DNA from: Streptomyces sp. cg36
GTDB lineage: Bacteria > Actinomycetota > Actinomycetes > Streptomycetales > Streptomycetaceae
Assembly: GCF_041080675.1 (NCBI RefSeq)
Contig: NZ_CP163520.1
Span: 1,984,001-2,048,000, forward strand
Direction: 5' to 3'
DNA length: 64,000 nucleotides
Numbering within the stretch: position 1 is the stretch's first letter; the number at the start of each line of letters is the position of its first letter. This document shows, in pieces, positions 1 through 6,885 of this stretch. Both the position numbers and the translations under genes were made by a program. The notes under the pieces were generated by a model. The model was not told where the DNA came from, made no database searches, and saw nothing but the letters and a program-made list of their open reading frames with translations.

Positions 1-2837
1 GGCGCGGAGCCCCGCCAGCCGAACAGGAGCGGCGCGGTCCGGATCGACCGGACGAGCTCGGCGGCGTCCCGGTCGGTCGCCGGGACCAGCCGGTGGCCGG
101 TGTCGCCGAGCAGCTCGGAGGCGGCCCCGGCGAGGCCGAACGAGAGCACGGCGCCGACCGCCGGGTCGATGGCCGCGCGCACCACGGTGTCGACGCCCCT
201 CGGCGCCATCGCCTGGACCACCGGCTGGAGCTCCTCGGGCTTGCCCAGGGCGTGCGTCAACTCGGCGTACGCGCGGCGCAGTTGCTCCTCGTCGGCCAGG
301 TCCAGGCGGACGCCGCCGAGGTCGGGGCGGTGGCGCAGGTGCGGGGCGGTGGTCTTGAGGGCCACCGGGTAGCCGAGGCGGGCGGCGGCGGCCACGGCGG
401 CGTCCGGGTGCGGGGCGGGCAGGGCGCGGCGCACCCGGATCCCGTACCGGGCCAGCAGCGCCTCGGCCGCGTCGGTGCCCAGGGTGCCGCCCCGGGGGTC
501 GGGGTCGGCCCCGAGCAGCCGCTCGATGTCGGTGGCGGCGCCGGCCTCGTCGATGTCCTCGTACTCCGGCACCTTGCCCTGCTCGGCGGCCTGCCGCCGC
601 CACTGGCCGTAGCGGACGGCCTCGGCGAGCGCGCGGACCGCCCGTTCGGCGGCGGGGTAGGCAGGGATGCGGTGGGCGGGGGCAGAGGGGATGGGGTGGG
701 TGGGGGTGGAGGGGATGGGGTGGGTGGGGGTGGAGGGGATGCGGTGGGCGGGGTCTTCCCCGCCCTGCTCCTTCCCGAGGCCCTCCCGGGGCGGGTCGAG
801 GTGGGGGGTGCCCGGGGGCCGGGCTCCCGGACCTCCTGCGGGGCTCCATCCCCGCACCCTGCCGGGACCGACGGGGGCGGGCGCGGCGGTCGGGGCGGGC
901 CCTCCGTGCGCGGTCGGGGTCTCTCCGTACGCCGTCGGGGTCGTCCCGGGCAGTGGTGCGCGGTGGTGCGGGGCGCGCGGGGCCGTGCTCGCCGCGTCGG
1001 CCAGGGCCTCCGCCAGGCCGCCGAGTTCCACGTGCACCACCGCCACCGGCTTCGCCGGGGCCGTCGCGGTGGCCCGGTGGAGGGCGGTGGCGAGGGCCTC
1101 GTCGGGATGGCCGGGCTCCCCCACCCAGGGGATCGCCGTGACGATCACCGCGTCGCACAGCTCGTCGGCGAGCGCCCGCGCCAGCGCGTCGCGGAAGTCG
1201 TCGGGTCCGGCCGCGGTGGTCAGGTCCAGGGGCGGCAGCGGGCGCAGGCCCTCGGTCAGACAGGCGTCGTACGTCAGCAGCCCCAGCGACTCGGAGTTGC
1301 CCAGGATCGCGACGCGCGGCCCGGCGGGCAGCGGCTGATCGGCGAGCAGGACGCCCGCGTCCACCAGCTCGGTCACCGTGTCCACCCGGATGACGCCCGC
1401 CTGCCGCAGCAGCGCCGAGACGGCCGCGTCCGGGACCCGGGTGACCGGGACCGCGTGGCCGGGCGGGGTGGATCCGCTGTGCCGGGCGCCCTTCACCGCG
1501 ACCACGGGCTTGACCGCGGCGGTGCGCCGGGCGAGCCGGGTGAACTTGCGCGGGTTGCCGATGGATTCGAGGTAGAGCAGCACCACGTCGGTGTCCGCGT
1601 CCTCGTACCAGTACTGGAGGATGTCGTTGCCTGAGACGTCCGCCCGGTTGCCGGAGGAGATGAACGCGGACACGCCCGCGCCGCGCCGGTAGAGCCCGGA
1701 GAGCAGGGCGATGCCGATCGCGCCCGACTGGGTGAACAGGCCGATCCGGCCCCGGTCGGGCGGCTGGGGCGCCAGCGACGCGTTCAGCCGCACGCCGGGC
1801 GCGGTGTTGATGATCCCGAACGCGTTCGGCCCGATCAGCCGCATTCCGTACGAGCGGACCTGGCGCAGCAGGGCCCGCTGCCGGTCGCGCCCGGCCGCGC
1901 CGCTCTCGGCGTACCCGGCGGAGAGCACGACGAGCCCGCGCACCCCGTGCTCACCGCACTCGGCGACGGCCTCGGGCACCCGTTCGGCCGCCACGGCGAG
2001 CACGGCGAGGTCGACGGTCTCCCCGATCTCGCCCAGCGAGCGCACCGCCGGGACGCCCTCCAGCGCCGAAGCGTCCTGCGGCAGCGCCCGGTTGACCGCG
2101 TAGACGCGTCCGGTGAAGCCCGCGCCGAGGAGGTTGCGCAGCACCGTGCGGCCGACTCCGCCGGGTGCGCGGCCGGCGCCGATGACGGCGACCGAGCCCG
2201 GCGCGAGCAGCCGCTGCACCGAGCGGGCCTCGGCGCGCTGCTCCCGGGCGCGCTGCACGGCGAGGGACTCGGCGGTGGGCTCCAGGTCGAGCGTGAGGTG
2301 GACGGAGCCGTCCTCGAAGGAACGCTTCTGCTGGTAGCCCGCGTCCGTGAAGACCTTGATCATCTTGTTGTTGGCGGGCAGCACCTCCGCCGCGAACCGC
2401 CGGATCCCCCGCTCGCGCGCCACCGCCGCGATGTGCTCCAGGAGGGCGGAGGCGACCCCGCGGCCCTGGTGGGCGTCCTGCACCAGGAACGCGACCTCCG
2501 CCTCGTCGGCCGGGGCCGGACGGCCGCGCTGGTCGATCCGGTCGTAGCGGACGGTCGCGATGAACTCGCCGCCGACCGTCGCCGCCAGCCCGACCCGGTC
2601 GACGTAGTCGTGATGGGTGAAGCGGTGCACGTCCTTGGCGGACAGCCGGGGGTAGGGCGCGAAGAAGCGGTAGTACTTGGACTCGTCCGACACCTGCTCG
2701 TAGAAGGAGACCAGCCGTTCGGCGTCGCCCGGGGTGATGGGCCTGATCCGGGCCGTACCACCGTCGCGGAGCACGACGTCGGCCTCCCAGTGGGCCGGGT
2801 ACGCGGGGTCCTGCGTCTTCTCCTGCGGAGCCTGCAT
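1..2837 (-). CDS. GNAT acetyltransferase / NDP-forming acyl-CoA synthetase fusion (PatA-like), C-terminus off the window
   Basis: About 945 residues are visible and the reading frame is still open at base 1, so the C-terminal end is missing. The ATG at 2837 begins MQAPQEKTQDPAY. Residues about 20-180 form a GNAT domain with the acetyl-CoA loop QGRGVA near residue 123. From about 210 a CoA-binding Rossmann domain follows (VAVIGAGR), then a succinyl-CoA-ligase-like domain (IGPNAFGIIN, FTQSGAIG, ISSGNRADVSGND). After a low-complexity Pro/Thr linker the start of an ATP-grasp domain is seen (ALLARYGIRV, PVALKTTAP). This GNAT-first order is that of Streptomyces lividans PatA, which acetylates acyl-CoA synthetases on lysine. 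A role in reversible protein acylation is inferred. It is divergent from ptsH. The linker holds a 24-bp repeat, listed separately. Confidence 0.85.
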   Translation of the reverse strand, partial: MQAPQEKTQDPAYPAHWEADVVLRDGGTARIRPITPGDAERLVSFYEQVSDESKYYRFFAPYPRLSAKDVHRFTHHDYVDRVGLAATVGGEFIATVRYDRIDQRGRPAPADEAEVAFLVQDAHQGRGVASALLEHIAAVARERGIRRFAAEVLPANNKMIKVFTDAGYQQKRSFEDGSVHLTLDLEPTAESLAVQRAREQRAEARSVQRLLAPGSVAVIGAGRAPGGVGRTVLRNLLGAGFTGRVYAVNRALPQDASALEGVPAVRSLGEIGETVDLAVLAVAAERVPEAVAECGEHGVRGLVVLSAGYAESGAAGRDRQRALLRQVRSYGMRLIGPNAFGIINTAPGVRLNASLAPQPPDRGRIGLFTQSGAIGIALLSGLYRRGAGVSAFISSGNRADVSGNDILQYWYEDADTDVVLLYLESIGNPRKFTRLARRTAAVKPVVAVKGARHSGSTPPGHAVPVTRVPDAAVSALLRQAGVIRVDTVTELVDAGVLLADQPLPAGPRVAILGNSESLGLLTYDACLTEGLRPLPPLDLTTAAGPDDFRDALARALADELCDAVIVTAIPWVGEPGHPDEALATALHRATATAPAKPVAVVHVELGGLAEALADAASTAPRAPHHRAPLPGTTPTAYGETPTAHGGPAPTAAPAPVGPGRVRGWSPAGGPGARPPGTPHLDPPREGLGKEQGGEDPAHRIPSTPTHPIPSTPTHPIPSAPAHRIPAYPAAERAVRALAEAVRYGQWRRQAAEQGKVPEYEDIDEAGAATDIERLLGADPDPRGGTLGTDAAEALLARYGIRVRRALPAPHPDAAVAAAARLGYPVALKTTAPHLRHRPDLGGVRLDLADEEQLRRAYAELTHALGKPEELQPVVQAMAPRGVDTVVRAAIDPAVGAVLSFGLAGAASELLGDTGHRLVPATDRDAAELVRSIRTAPLLFGWRGSA
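667..753 (-). repeat. 24-bp G-rich tandem repeat in the linker of the GNAT/acyl-CoA synthetase gene
   Basis: About 3.6 copies of a 24-bp unit start at 667, 691, 715 and 739; the two middle copies are identical. The unit is in frame (8 codons) and encodes HPIPSTPT-type octapeptides on the minus strand. The plus strand is nearly all G with short T or A breaks, so it could form G-quadruplexes. Confidence 0.9.
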
Positions 2838-2915
2838 ACCGGCAGCCTACGGGTCGCGGGCCCGGTCCGGGCAGGCCAAGGTAGGGGGCACCGAGCACCG
2901 CGCGGGACATGAGAG

Positions 2916-2931
2916 AATGGTCTAGACAACC
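2916..2931 (+). promoter_or_regulatory. dre-like DasR operator upstream of ptsH
   Basis: The 16 bases AATGGTCTAGACAACC match the published DasR-responsive-element consensus (A[CG]TGGTCTAGACCA[GC]T) at about 13 of 16 positions, including the full core TGGTCTAGAC. The site lies 26 bp before the ptsH start. DasR is the GlcNAc regulator of Streptomyces and is known to control PTS genes including ptsH. Binding here is inferred from the motif and context. Confidence 0.8.
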
Positions 2932-2956
2932 GTCAGAGATTTCGAAGGGCATCACC

Positions 2957-3238
2957 ATGGCTGAGCGCCGCGTCAATGTCGGCTGGGCCGAGGGCCTGCA
3001 CGCCCGCCCCGCTTCCATCTTCGTCCGCGCCGCCACGGCCTCCGGCGTCCCCGTGACGATCGCCAAGGCCGACGGCAACCCGGTCAACGCCGCGTCCATG
3101 CTCGCGGTGCTCGGCCTGGGCGCGCAGGGCGGCGAGGAGATCGTGCTGGCTTCCGAGGCGGAGAACGCCGAGGCGGCCCTGGACCGTCTGGCGAAGCTGG
3201 TCGCCGAGGGCCTCGACGAGCTTCCCGAGACCGTCTGA
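2957..3238 (+). CDS. ptsH: HPr phosphocarrier protein of the sugar phosphotransferase system
   Basis: This 93-residue protein has the normal HPr size. It carries phosphate from enzyme I to the sugar-specific EIIA components in the cytoplasm. The active-site histidine lies in GLHARPAS (residues 13-20), and the second conserved segment is NAASMLAVLGLGAQ (about residues 42-55), where the regulatory serine of HPr proteins lies. The ATG at 2957 is preferred over the upstream in-frame start at 2909 because it fits the family start. It is a single gene with a dre-like DasR site upstream and a hairpin terminator downstream. Confidence 0.97.
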   Translation: MAERRVNVGWAEGLHARPASIFVRAATASGVPVTIAKADGNPVNAASMLAVLGLGAQGGEEIVLASEAENAEAALDRLAKLVAEGLDELPETV

Positions 3239-3260
3239 CCCCACCCGGTCGGCCGATTCC

Positions 3261-3298
3261 CAGCCGTGCGTCCCGCATTCGGGGCGCACGGCTGTTTC
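3261..3298 (+). terminator. Rho-independent-like terminator after ptsH
   Basis: Arms CAGCCGTGCGTCCCG (3261-3275) and CGGGGCGCACGGCTG (3280-3294) pair over 15 bp with one G/T imperfection, then a short T run follows. It starts 22 bp after the ptsH stop codon. Confidence 0.75.
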
Positions 3299-3372
3299 CA
3301 TTCCGGGAGCGGCTGCATTCGGGCGGCACCGAACGGACCGCGCAATTGCTCCTCCCTGTCGGGCGATCGCCC

Positions 3373-3460
3373 GTATACGGCAATCCGGTCACCTGTATAC
3401 GGCGGCCCCGTCACCCTTTTCCAGCGGTCCCCCCGCCGGTATACGGCGGTCCCGTCACGC
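3373..3460. repeat. 22-bp-phased direct repeat array built on the palindrome GTATAC
   Basis: GTATAC occurs at 3373, 3395 and 3439. The spacings are 22 and 44 bp, so one degenerate unit without the palindrome sits between the second and third. Each copy continues as GTATACGGC followed by a CCGGTCAC or CCCGTCAC block. The array lies between the ptsH terminator and the gntR gene, and the last copy overlaps the gntR stop codon. The even phasing of about two helical turns suggests protein binding. No function is known. Confidence 0.8.
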
Positions 3461-4132
3461 GCGGACGGCCGCGTTGTTCACGGCATGTTGCGAACTCCTC
3501 ACACCGTCGGCCGCGCGCAGCCGATAGGCGGAAAAGGAACGCTCCGCGTGGAGCGCGGTGAGCGACCTTGCGCGCTCGGCGTCGCCGCGCGCCACCGCGT
3601 CCACGATCGCCCCGTGCTCCGCCCAGCACTCCCGGGGCAGCGCGGGCCGCTCCAGCACGTACATCCAGGCCACCTTGTGCCGCAGCTGGGTGAGCAGCGC
3701 GATCAGGCCGGCGCTGCCGGACGCCTGGGCCAGCGTCTCGTGGAACCAGCCGCCCAGCGCGCGCAGGTCCTCCCCCTGGGCCCGCCGCACCCGCTCCTGG
3801 CCCAGCCGCACCAGGCCGCGCAGCACCTTGAGATGGGCCTCGGTGCGCCGTCCGGCGGCCCGCGCGGCGGCCAGCGGCTCCAGCAGCACCCGCATTTCGA
3901 GCAGGTCGGCGGCCTCCTGCGCGCTGGGCTCGGCCACACAGGCCCCGGCATGGCGGCGGGTGGTCACGAACCCCTCGGACTCCAGGGTGCGCAGCGCCTC
4001 GCGGACCGGGACGCGCGAAACCCCGTAACGCCGGGCGAGTACTTCCTCGGTGAGCCTGCTGCCGCGTGCGAAGGTGCCCGCCACGATGTCGTCGCGGATT
4101 GCCGTGCAGACCGATTGCGCCGCGATGCGCAT
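3455..4132 (-). CDS. GntR-family transcriptional regulator, FadR/FCD subfamily
   Basis: This is a 225-residue DNA-binding regulator. The N-terminal winged helix (about residues 5-70) contains LTEEVLARRYGVSRVPVREALRTLESEGFV, typical of GntR proteins. Residues about 80-205 are the helical FCD ligand-binding domain. I chose the ATG at 4132 because GGAGG lies about 8 bases upstream and the fold starts there; an upstream in-frame start at 4252 would add an unlikely basic leader. The ligand and targets are unknown. It is transcribed alone, after the terminator of the M23 gene. The GTATAC array at its 3' end resembles the GTnTAC half-sites of some GntR operators, but linkage to this protein is only a guess. 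Confidence 0.88.
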   Translation of the reverse strand: MRIAAQSVCTAIRDDIVAGTFARGSRLTEEVLARRYGVSRVPVREALRTLESEGFVTTRRHAGACVAEPSAQEAADLLEMRVLLEPLAAARAAGRRTEAHLKVLRGLVRLGQERVRRAQGEDLRALGGWFHETLAQASGSAGLIALLTQLRHKVAWMYVLERPALPRECWAEHGAIVDAVARGDAERARSLTALHAERSFSAYRLRAADGVRSSQHAVNNAAVRA

Positions 4133-4254
4133 GACCGAACCTCCGCCTTGATCCCCGCGAAACGCGGTCGTCCGACGCCTGTTCGGCGACTCTATTCGAG
4201 CGCGTGTTAATTCCCGGTGACATGAGGTAATCGGGGGATATCTTCTGGCCACGG

Positions 4255-4292
4255 CCGGAGCCCCCGGCCGGGAAATCGGCCGGGGGCTCCGG
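4255..4292 (-). terminator. Strong hairpin terminator after the M23 peptidase gene
   Basis: A 16-bp perfect stem, CCGGAGCCCCCGGCCG (4255-4270) with its complement at 4277-4292, encloses a 6-base loop. It lies between the M23 stop codon and the gntR start. Confidence 0.75.
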
Positions 4293-4334
4293 TGGGTGTC
4301 GCGGGGCGGCGGGCAGGAGCCCGCCGAAAGGGCG

Positions 4335-5108
4335 TCAGACGTTGACGCCGTGCGCGCGCAGATACGCGATCGGGTCCATGTCCGAGCCGTACGACGGCGA
4401 GGTGCGGGCCTCGAAGTGCAGGTGCGGGCCGGTGGTGTTGCCGGTGTTGCCGGAGAGGCCGATCTGCTGGCCCGGCTCGACGTGCTGGCCGACGGCCACG
4501 AGGATGGACGACAGGTGGCCGTACTGGGTGTACGTGCCGTCGTTCATCCGGATCACGATGTTGTTGCCGTACGCGCCGCCCCAGCCCGCCTCGACGACGG
4601 TGCCCAGGCCGACCGAGTGCACCGAGGTGCCCTCGCCGGCGTGGAAGTCGATGCCGGTGTGGCTGCCGGAGGACCAGATCGAGCCGCCGGTCTTGTAGCC
4701 GGTGGAGACGTAGCTGCCGTCGATCGGGGCGACGAAGGTGTTGAGGCGCTTGCGCTCGGCCTCACGCGCGGCACGCTCGCGGGCGGCGCGCTCCTCCTTC
4801 GCCTTCGCCTCGGCCTTGCGCTTCGCCTCGGCGGCGGCGCGGGCCTTGTCGGCGGCCTGCTTCTGGGCGGCGGCCTGGGCGTCGATGCGGTCGGCGAGCG
4901 AGTCGCCGATCACGATGGCCTGGGTGATTCCGGTGTCCTCGACGGAGGCGGCGGCCGGGGCCGCGCTGGTCTCCGCGGCCAGGGCCGGTGAGGCGAGGGT
5001 GCCCACGACTCCGGCGGTGGCGAGAGTGGCGATGCCCGCTATGTTCGCGCTCTTGCGCGACACGGCGCTCGGACGGCGGTGCTTCCCGGTGGCACGGGTG
5101 AACGCCAT
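4335..5108 (-). CDS. Secreted M23 (LytM/lysostaphin-type) metallopeptidase, cell-wall hydrolase
   Basis: This 257-residue protein probably cuts peptidoglycan cross-links outside the cell. Residues 1-45 are a signal peptide with a hydrophobic core and an SPALAAE cleavage region. A charged Ala/Lys/Glu-rich helix, a likely coiled coil, covers about 75-118. The M23 domain spans about 130-250. It shows the zinc motif HTGIDFHAG (HxxxD) and the second motif GPHLHFEAR (HxH), so it should be active. Its mRNA begins with a ydaO-type c-di-AMP riboswitch, the usual arrangement for Streptomyces wall hydrolases such as Rpf and NlpC/P60 proteins. Expression is therefore expected to follow c-di-AMP during germination and growth. 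Confidence 0.95.
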   Translation of the reverse strand: MAFTRATGKHRRPSAVSRKSANIAGIATLATAGVVGTLASPALAAETSAAPAAASVEDTGITQAIVIGDSLADRIDAQAAAQKQAADKARAAAEAKRKAEAKAKEERAARERAAREAERKRLNTFVAPIDGSYVSTGYKTGGSIWSSGSHTGIDFHAGEGTSVHSVGLGTVVEAGWGGAYGNNIVIRMNDGTYTQYGHLSSILVAVGQHVEPGQQIGLSGNTGNTTGPHLHFEARTSPSYGSDMDPIAYLRAHGVNV

Positions 5109-5134
5109 GAAGTGGCGGTGTCCTTTCCTTCCAT

Positions 5135-5280
5135 CTCGCCTACCGGGTTAGCTGACGGGTTCGGAGCTGGAAGGTCTCCTACGGGCCCCTCCGCGGGCGG
5201 AGGCGTCCGATTCACCCCAGGGACTGAGTGGGTCCCCGGCTCCCCTGGCTCGCGCCAGTTGGGGACTCGGCGATCACTGC
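5135..5280 (-). promoter_or_regulatory. ydaO-yuaA class c-di-AMP riboswitch
   Basis: Read on the minus strand, the leader of the M23 gene has the conserved blocks in order: a CGCCGAGTCC start, GGGGTGAATC, AGGAGACCTTCC, then CCGAACCCGTCAGC, TAACCCGGTAGGCG at the 3' end. The terminal P1 pairing uses TCGCC near 5272 and GGCGA near 5136. This is the textbook ydaO pattern. It ends about 27 bases before the start codon, so it can control terminator formation or ribosome access. Confidence 0.93.
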
Positions 5281-5423
5281 CCGGTGCCGCGGCTGCGACG
5301 GATGGTGACGGACAGCGCGCCCGACGCTAATCGCCTGATCTTTCAATCGCCAAACAGACACCACTTTTTGTAGCGCACGCCACACGACAGACAGGCAACC
5401 TCTCCAATAAACCGGACATAAGG

Positions 5424-5459
5424 GAGGACCCCGACGGAATCGCTTCCTCCGGGGTCCTC
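5424..5459 (-). terminator. Hairpin terminator of the M16 peptidase operon
   Basis: The arms GAGGACCCCG (5424-5433) and CGGGGTCCTC (5450-5459) pair perfectly. They lie 38 bp after the stop codon of the second M16 gene. Confidence 0.7.
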
Positions 5460-5496
5460 ACCCGCACCACGCGCGCGTGCGCGGCGATCCGCTCAA

Positions 5497-6885
5497 TCAG
5501 CCCGCGACTACGGTCACTTCACCGATGCCGAGCGCCTTGACCGGCTCCTCGATCTGCGCCGCGTCGCCCACCAGAACCGTCACCAGACGGTCCACCGGGA
5601 AGGCGCTGACGACCGCCGCGGTGGCCTCCACGGTGCCCGTGTCGGCCAGCTGCGCGTACAGCCGCGCCTGGAAGTCGTCCGGCAGGTGCTGCTCGACCTG
5701 GTCGGCCAGCGTCCCCGCGACCGCCGCCGCCGTCTCGTACTTCAGCGGGGCCACGCCCACCAGGTTCTGCACGGCCGTCTCGCGCTCGGCGTCGGTCAGC
5801 CCCTCGGCGGCGAGCCTGCGCAGCACCGTCCACAGGTCGTCCAGCGCCGGACCGGTGTTGGGGGTGTCCACCGAGCCGCTGATGGCGAGCATGGCGGCAC
5901 CGGTGCCCTCCGCGCCCGAACGCAGCACCTGGCCGTAGGCCCGCACGCCGTACGTGTAGCCCTTCTCCTCGCGCAGGACGCGGTCCAGGCGGGAGGTGAG
6001 CGTGCCGCCCAGGCAGTACGTCCCGAGGACCTGGGCGGGCCAGACGCGGTCGTGGCGGTCCGGGCCGACCCGGCCGATCAGCAGCTGCGTCTGGACGGCG
6101 CCCGGGCGGTCCACGATGACGACCCGGCCGGTGTCGTCGGCGGTCACCGGCGGCATCGGGCGCTCCTCGGCCGCGGTGCCCGTCCAGGCGCCCAGGGTGT
6201 CCGCCAGGATCGCGTCCAGGTCGGTGGCGCCCAGATCGCCCACGACGACCGCGGTGGCCGCCGCCGGGCGCACGTACGCCTCGTAGAAGGCCCGGACGGC
6301 AGAGGCGTCGATGCGGGTGACGGTCTCCTCGGTGCCCTGGCGCGGGCGCGACATGCGCGCGGTGGCCGGGAACAGCTCCCGGGAGAGCTGCTGGGCGGCG
6401 CGGCGCGCCGGGTTGGCCAGCTCGTGCGGGATCTCGTCGAGCCGGTTGCGCACCAGCCGGTCGACCTCGGCGTCGGCGAACGCGGGCGCGCGCAGCGCCT
6501 CGGCGAGCAGCCCGAGCGCCTTGGCGAGCCGGGAGACCGGCACCTCCAGGGAGACCCGCACGCCCGGGTGGTCCGCGTGCGCGTCCAGGGTGGCGCCGCA
6601 GCGCTCCAGGTCGGCGGCGAACTCCTCGGCGGAGCGCTTGTCGGTGCCCTCGGAGAGCGCGCGCGCCATGATGGTGGCGACGCCGTCCAGACCGGCCGGC
6701 TCGGCGTCCAGCGGGGCCGCGAGGAAGACCTCCACGGCCACGACCTGCTGGCCGGGACGGTCGCAGCGCAGCACCGTGAGCCCATTGGCGAGGGTCTCGC
6801 GGCCGGGGGCCGGGAACGCCCAGGGGCGCGCGGTGCCCGCGGTCGGCTGCGGGTGGAACTGCATGGTCACGCCGGTCTCGCTCAC
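5497..6885 (-). CDS. M16-family peptidase-like subunit without the zinc motif (inactive partner)
   Basis: This 462-residue protein has the insulinase/processing-peptidase fold, with an N-terminal M16 half (about 35-190) and the C-terminal half with SRLDRVLREEKGYTYGVRAY near residue 325. Where active members have HxxEH it reads GVATIMARALSEGT, so zinc ligands are absent. In two-subunit M16B peptidases one partner is often inactive but shapes the substrate chamber. I start it at the GTG at 6885, which overlaps the stop codon of the upstream active subunit as GTGA, implying translational coupling. A heterodimer with the product of 6882-8234 is inferred. Confidence 0.9.
   Translation of the reverse strand: MSETGVTMQFHPQPTAGTARPWAFPAPGRETLANGLTVLRCDRPGQQVVAVEVFLAAPLDAEPAGLDGVATIMARALSEGTDKRSAEEFAADLERCGATLDAHADHPGVRVSLEVPVSRLAKALGLLAEALRAPAFADAEVDRLVRNRLDEIPHELANPARRAAQQLSRELFPATARMSRPRQGTEETVTRIDASAVRAFYEAYVRPAAATAVVVGDLGATDLDAILADTLGAWTGTAAEERPMPPVTADDTGRVVIVDRPGAVQTQLLIGRVGPDRHDRVWPAQVLGTYCLGGTLTSRLDRVLREEKGYTYGVRAYGQVLRSGAEGTGAAMLAISGSVDTPNTGPALDDLWTVLRRLAAEGLTDAERETAVQNLVGVAPLKYETAAAVAGTLADQVEQHLPDDFQARLYAQLADTGTVEATAAVVSAFPVDRLVTVLVGDAAQIEEPVKALGIGEVTVVAG

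Larger units (their letters stand above)
5109..5496. other. 388-bp gene-free stretch: riboswitch leader, promoter region and M16 terminator
   Basis: Besides the c-di-AMP riboswitch (about 5135-5280) and the hairpin at 5424-5459, the stretch 5330-5420 is relatively A/T-rich. It should contain the promoter of the M23 transcript. I see no ORF with coding character here. Confidence 0.7.

Noticed and set aside
93..1634. Long plus-strand frame of 513 codons
   Set aside because: It is antisense to the PatA-like gene, is compositionally skewed to Gly/Arg/Val, and shows no domain. The minus-strand frame has clear GNAT and CoA-binding motifs.
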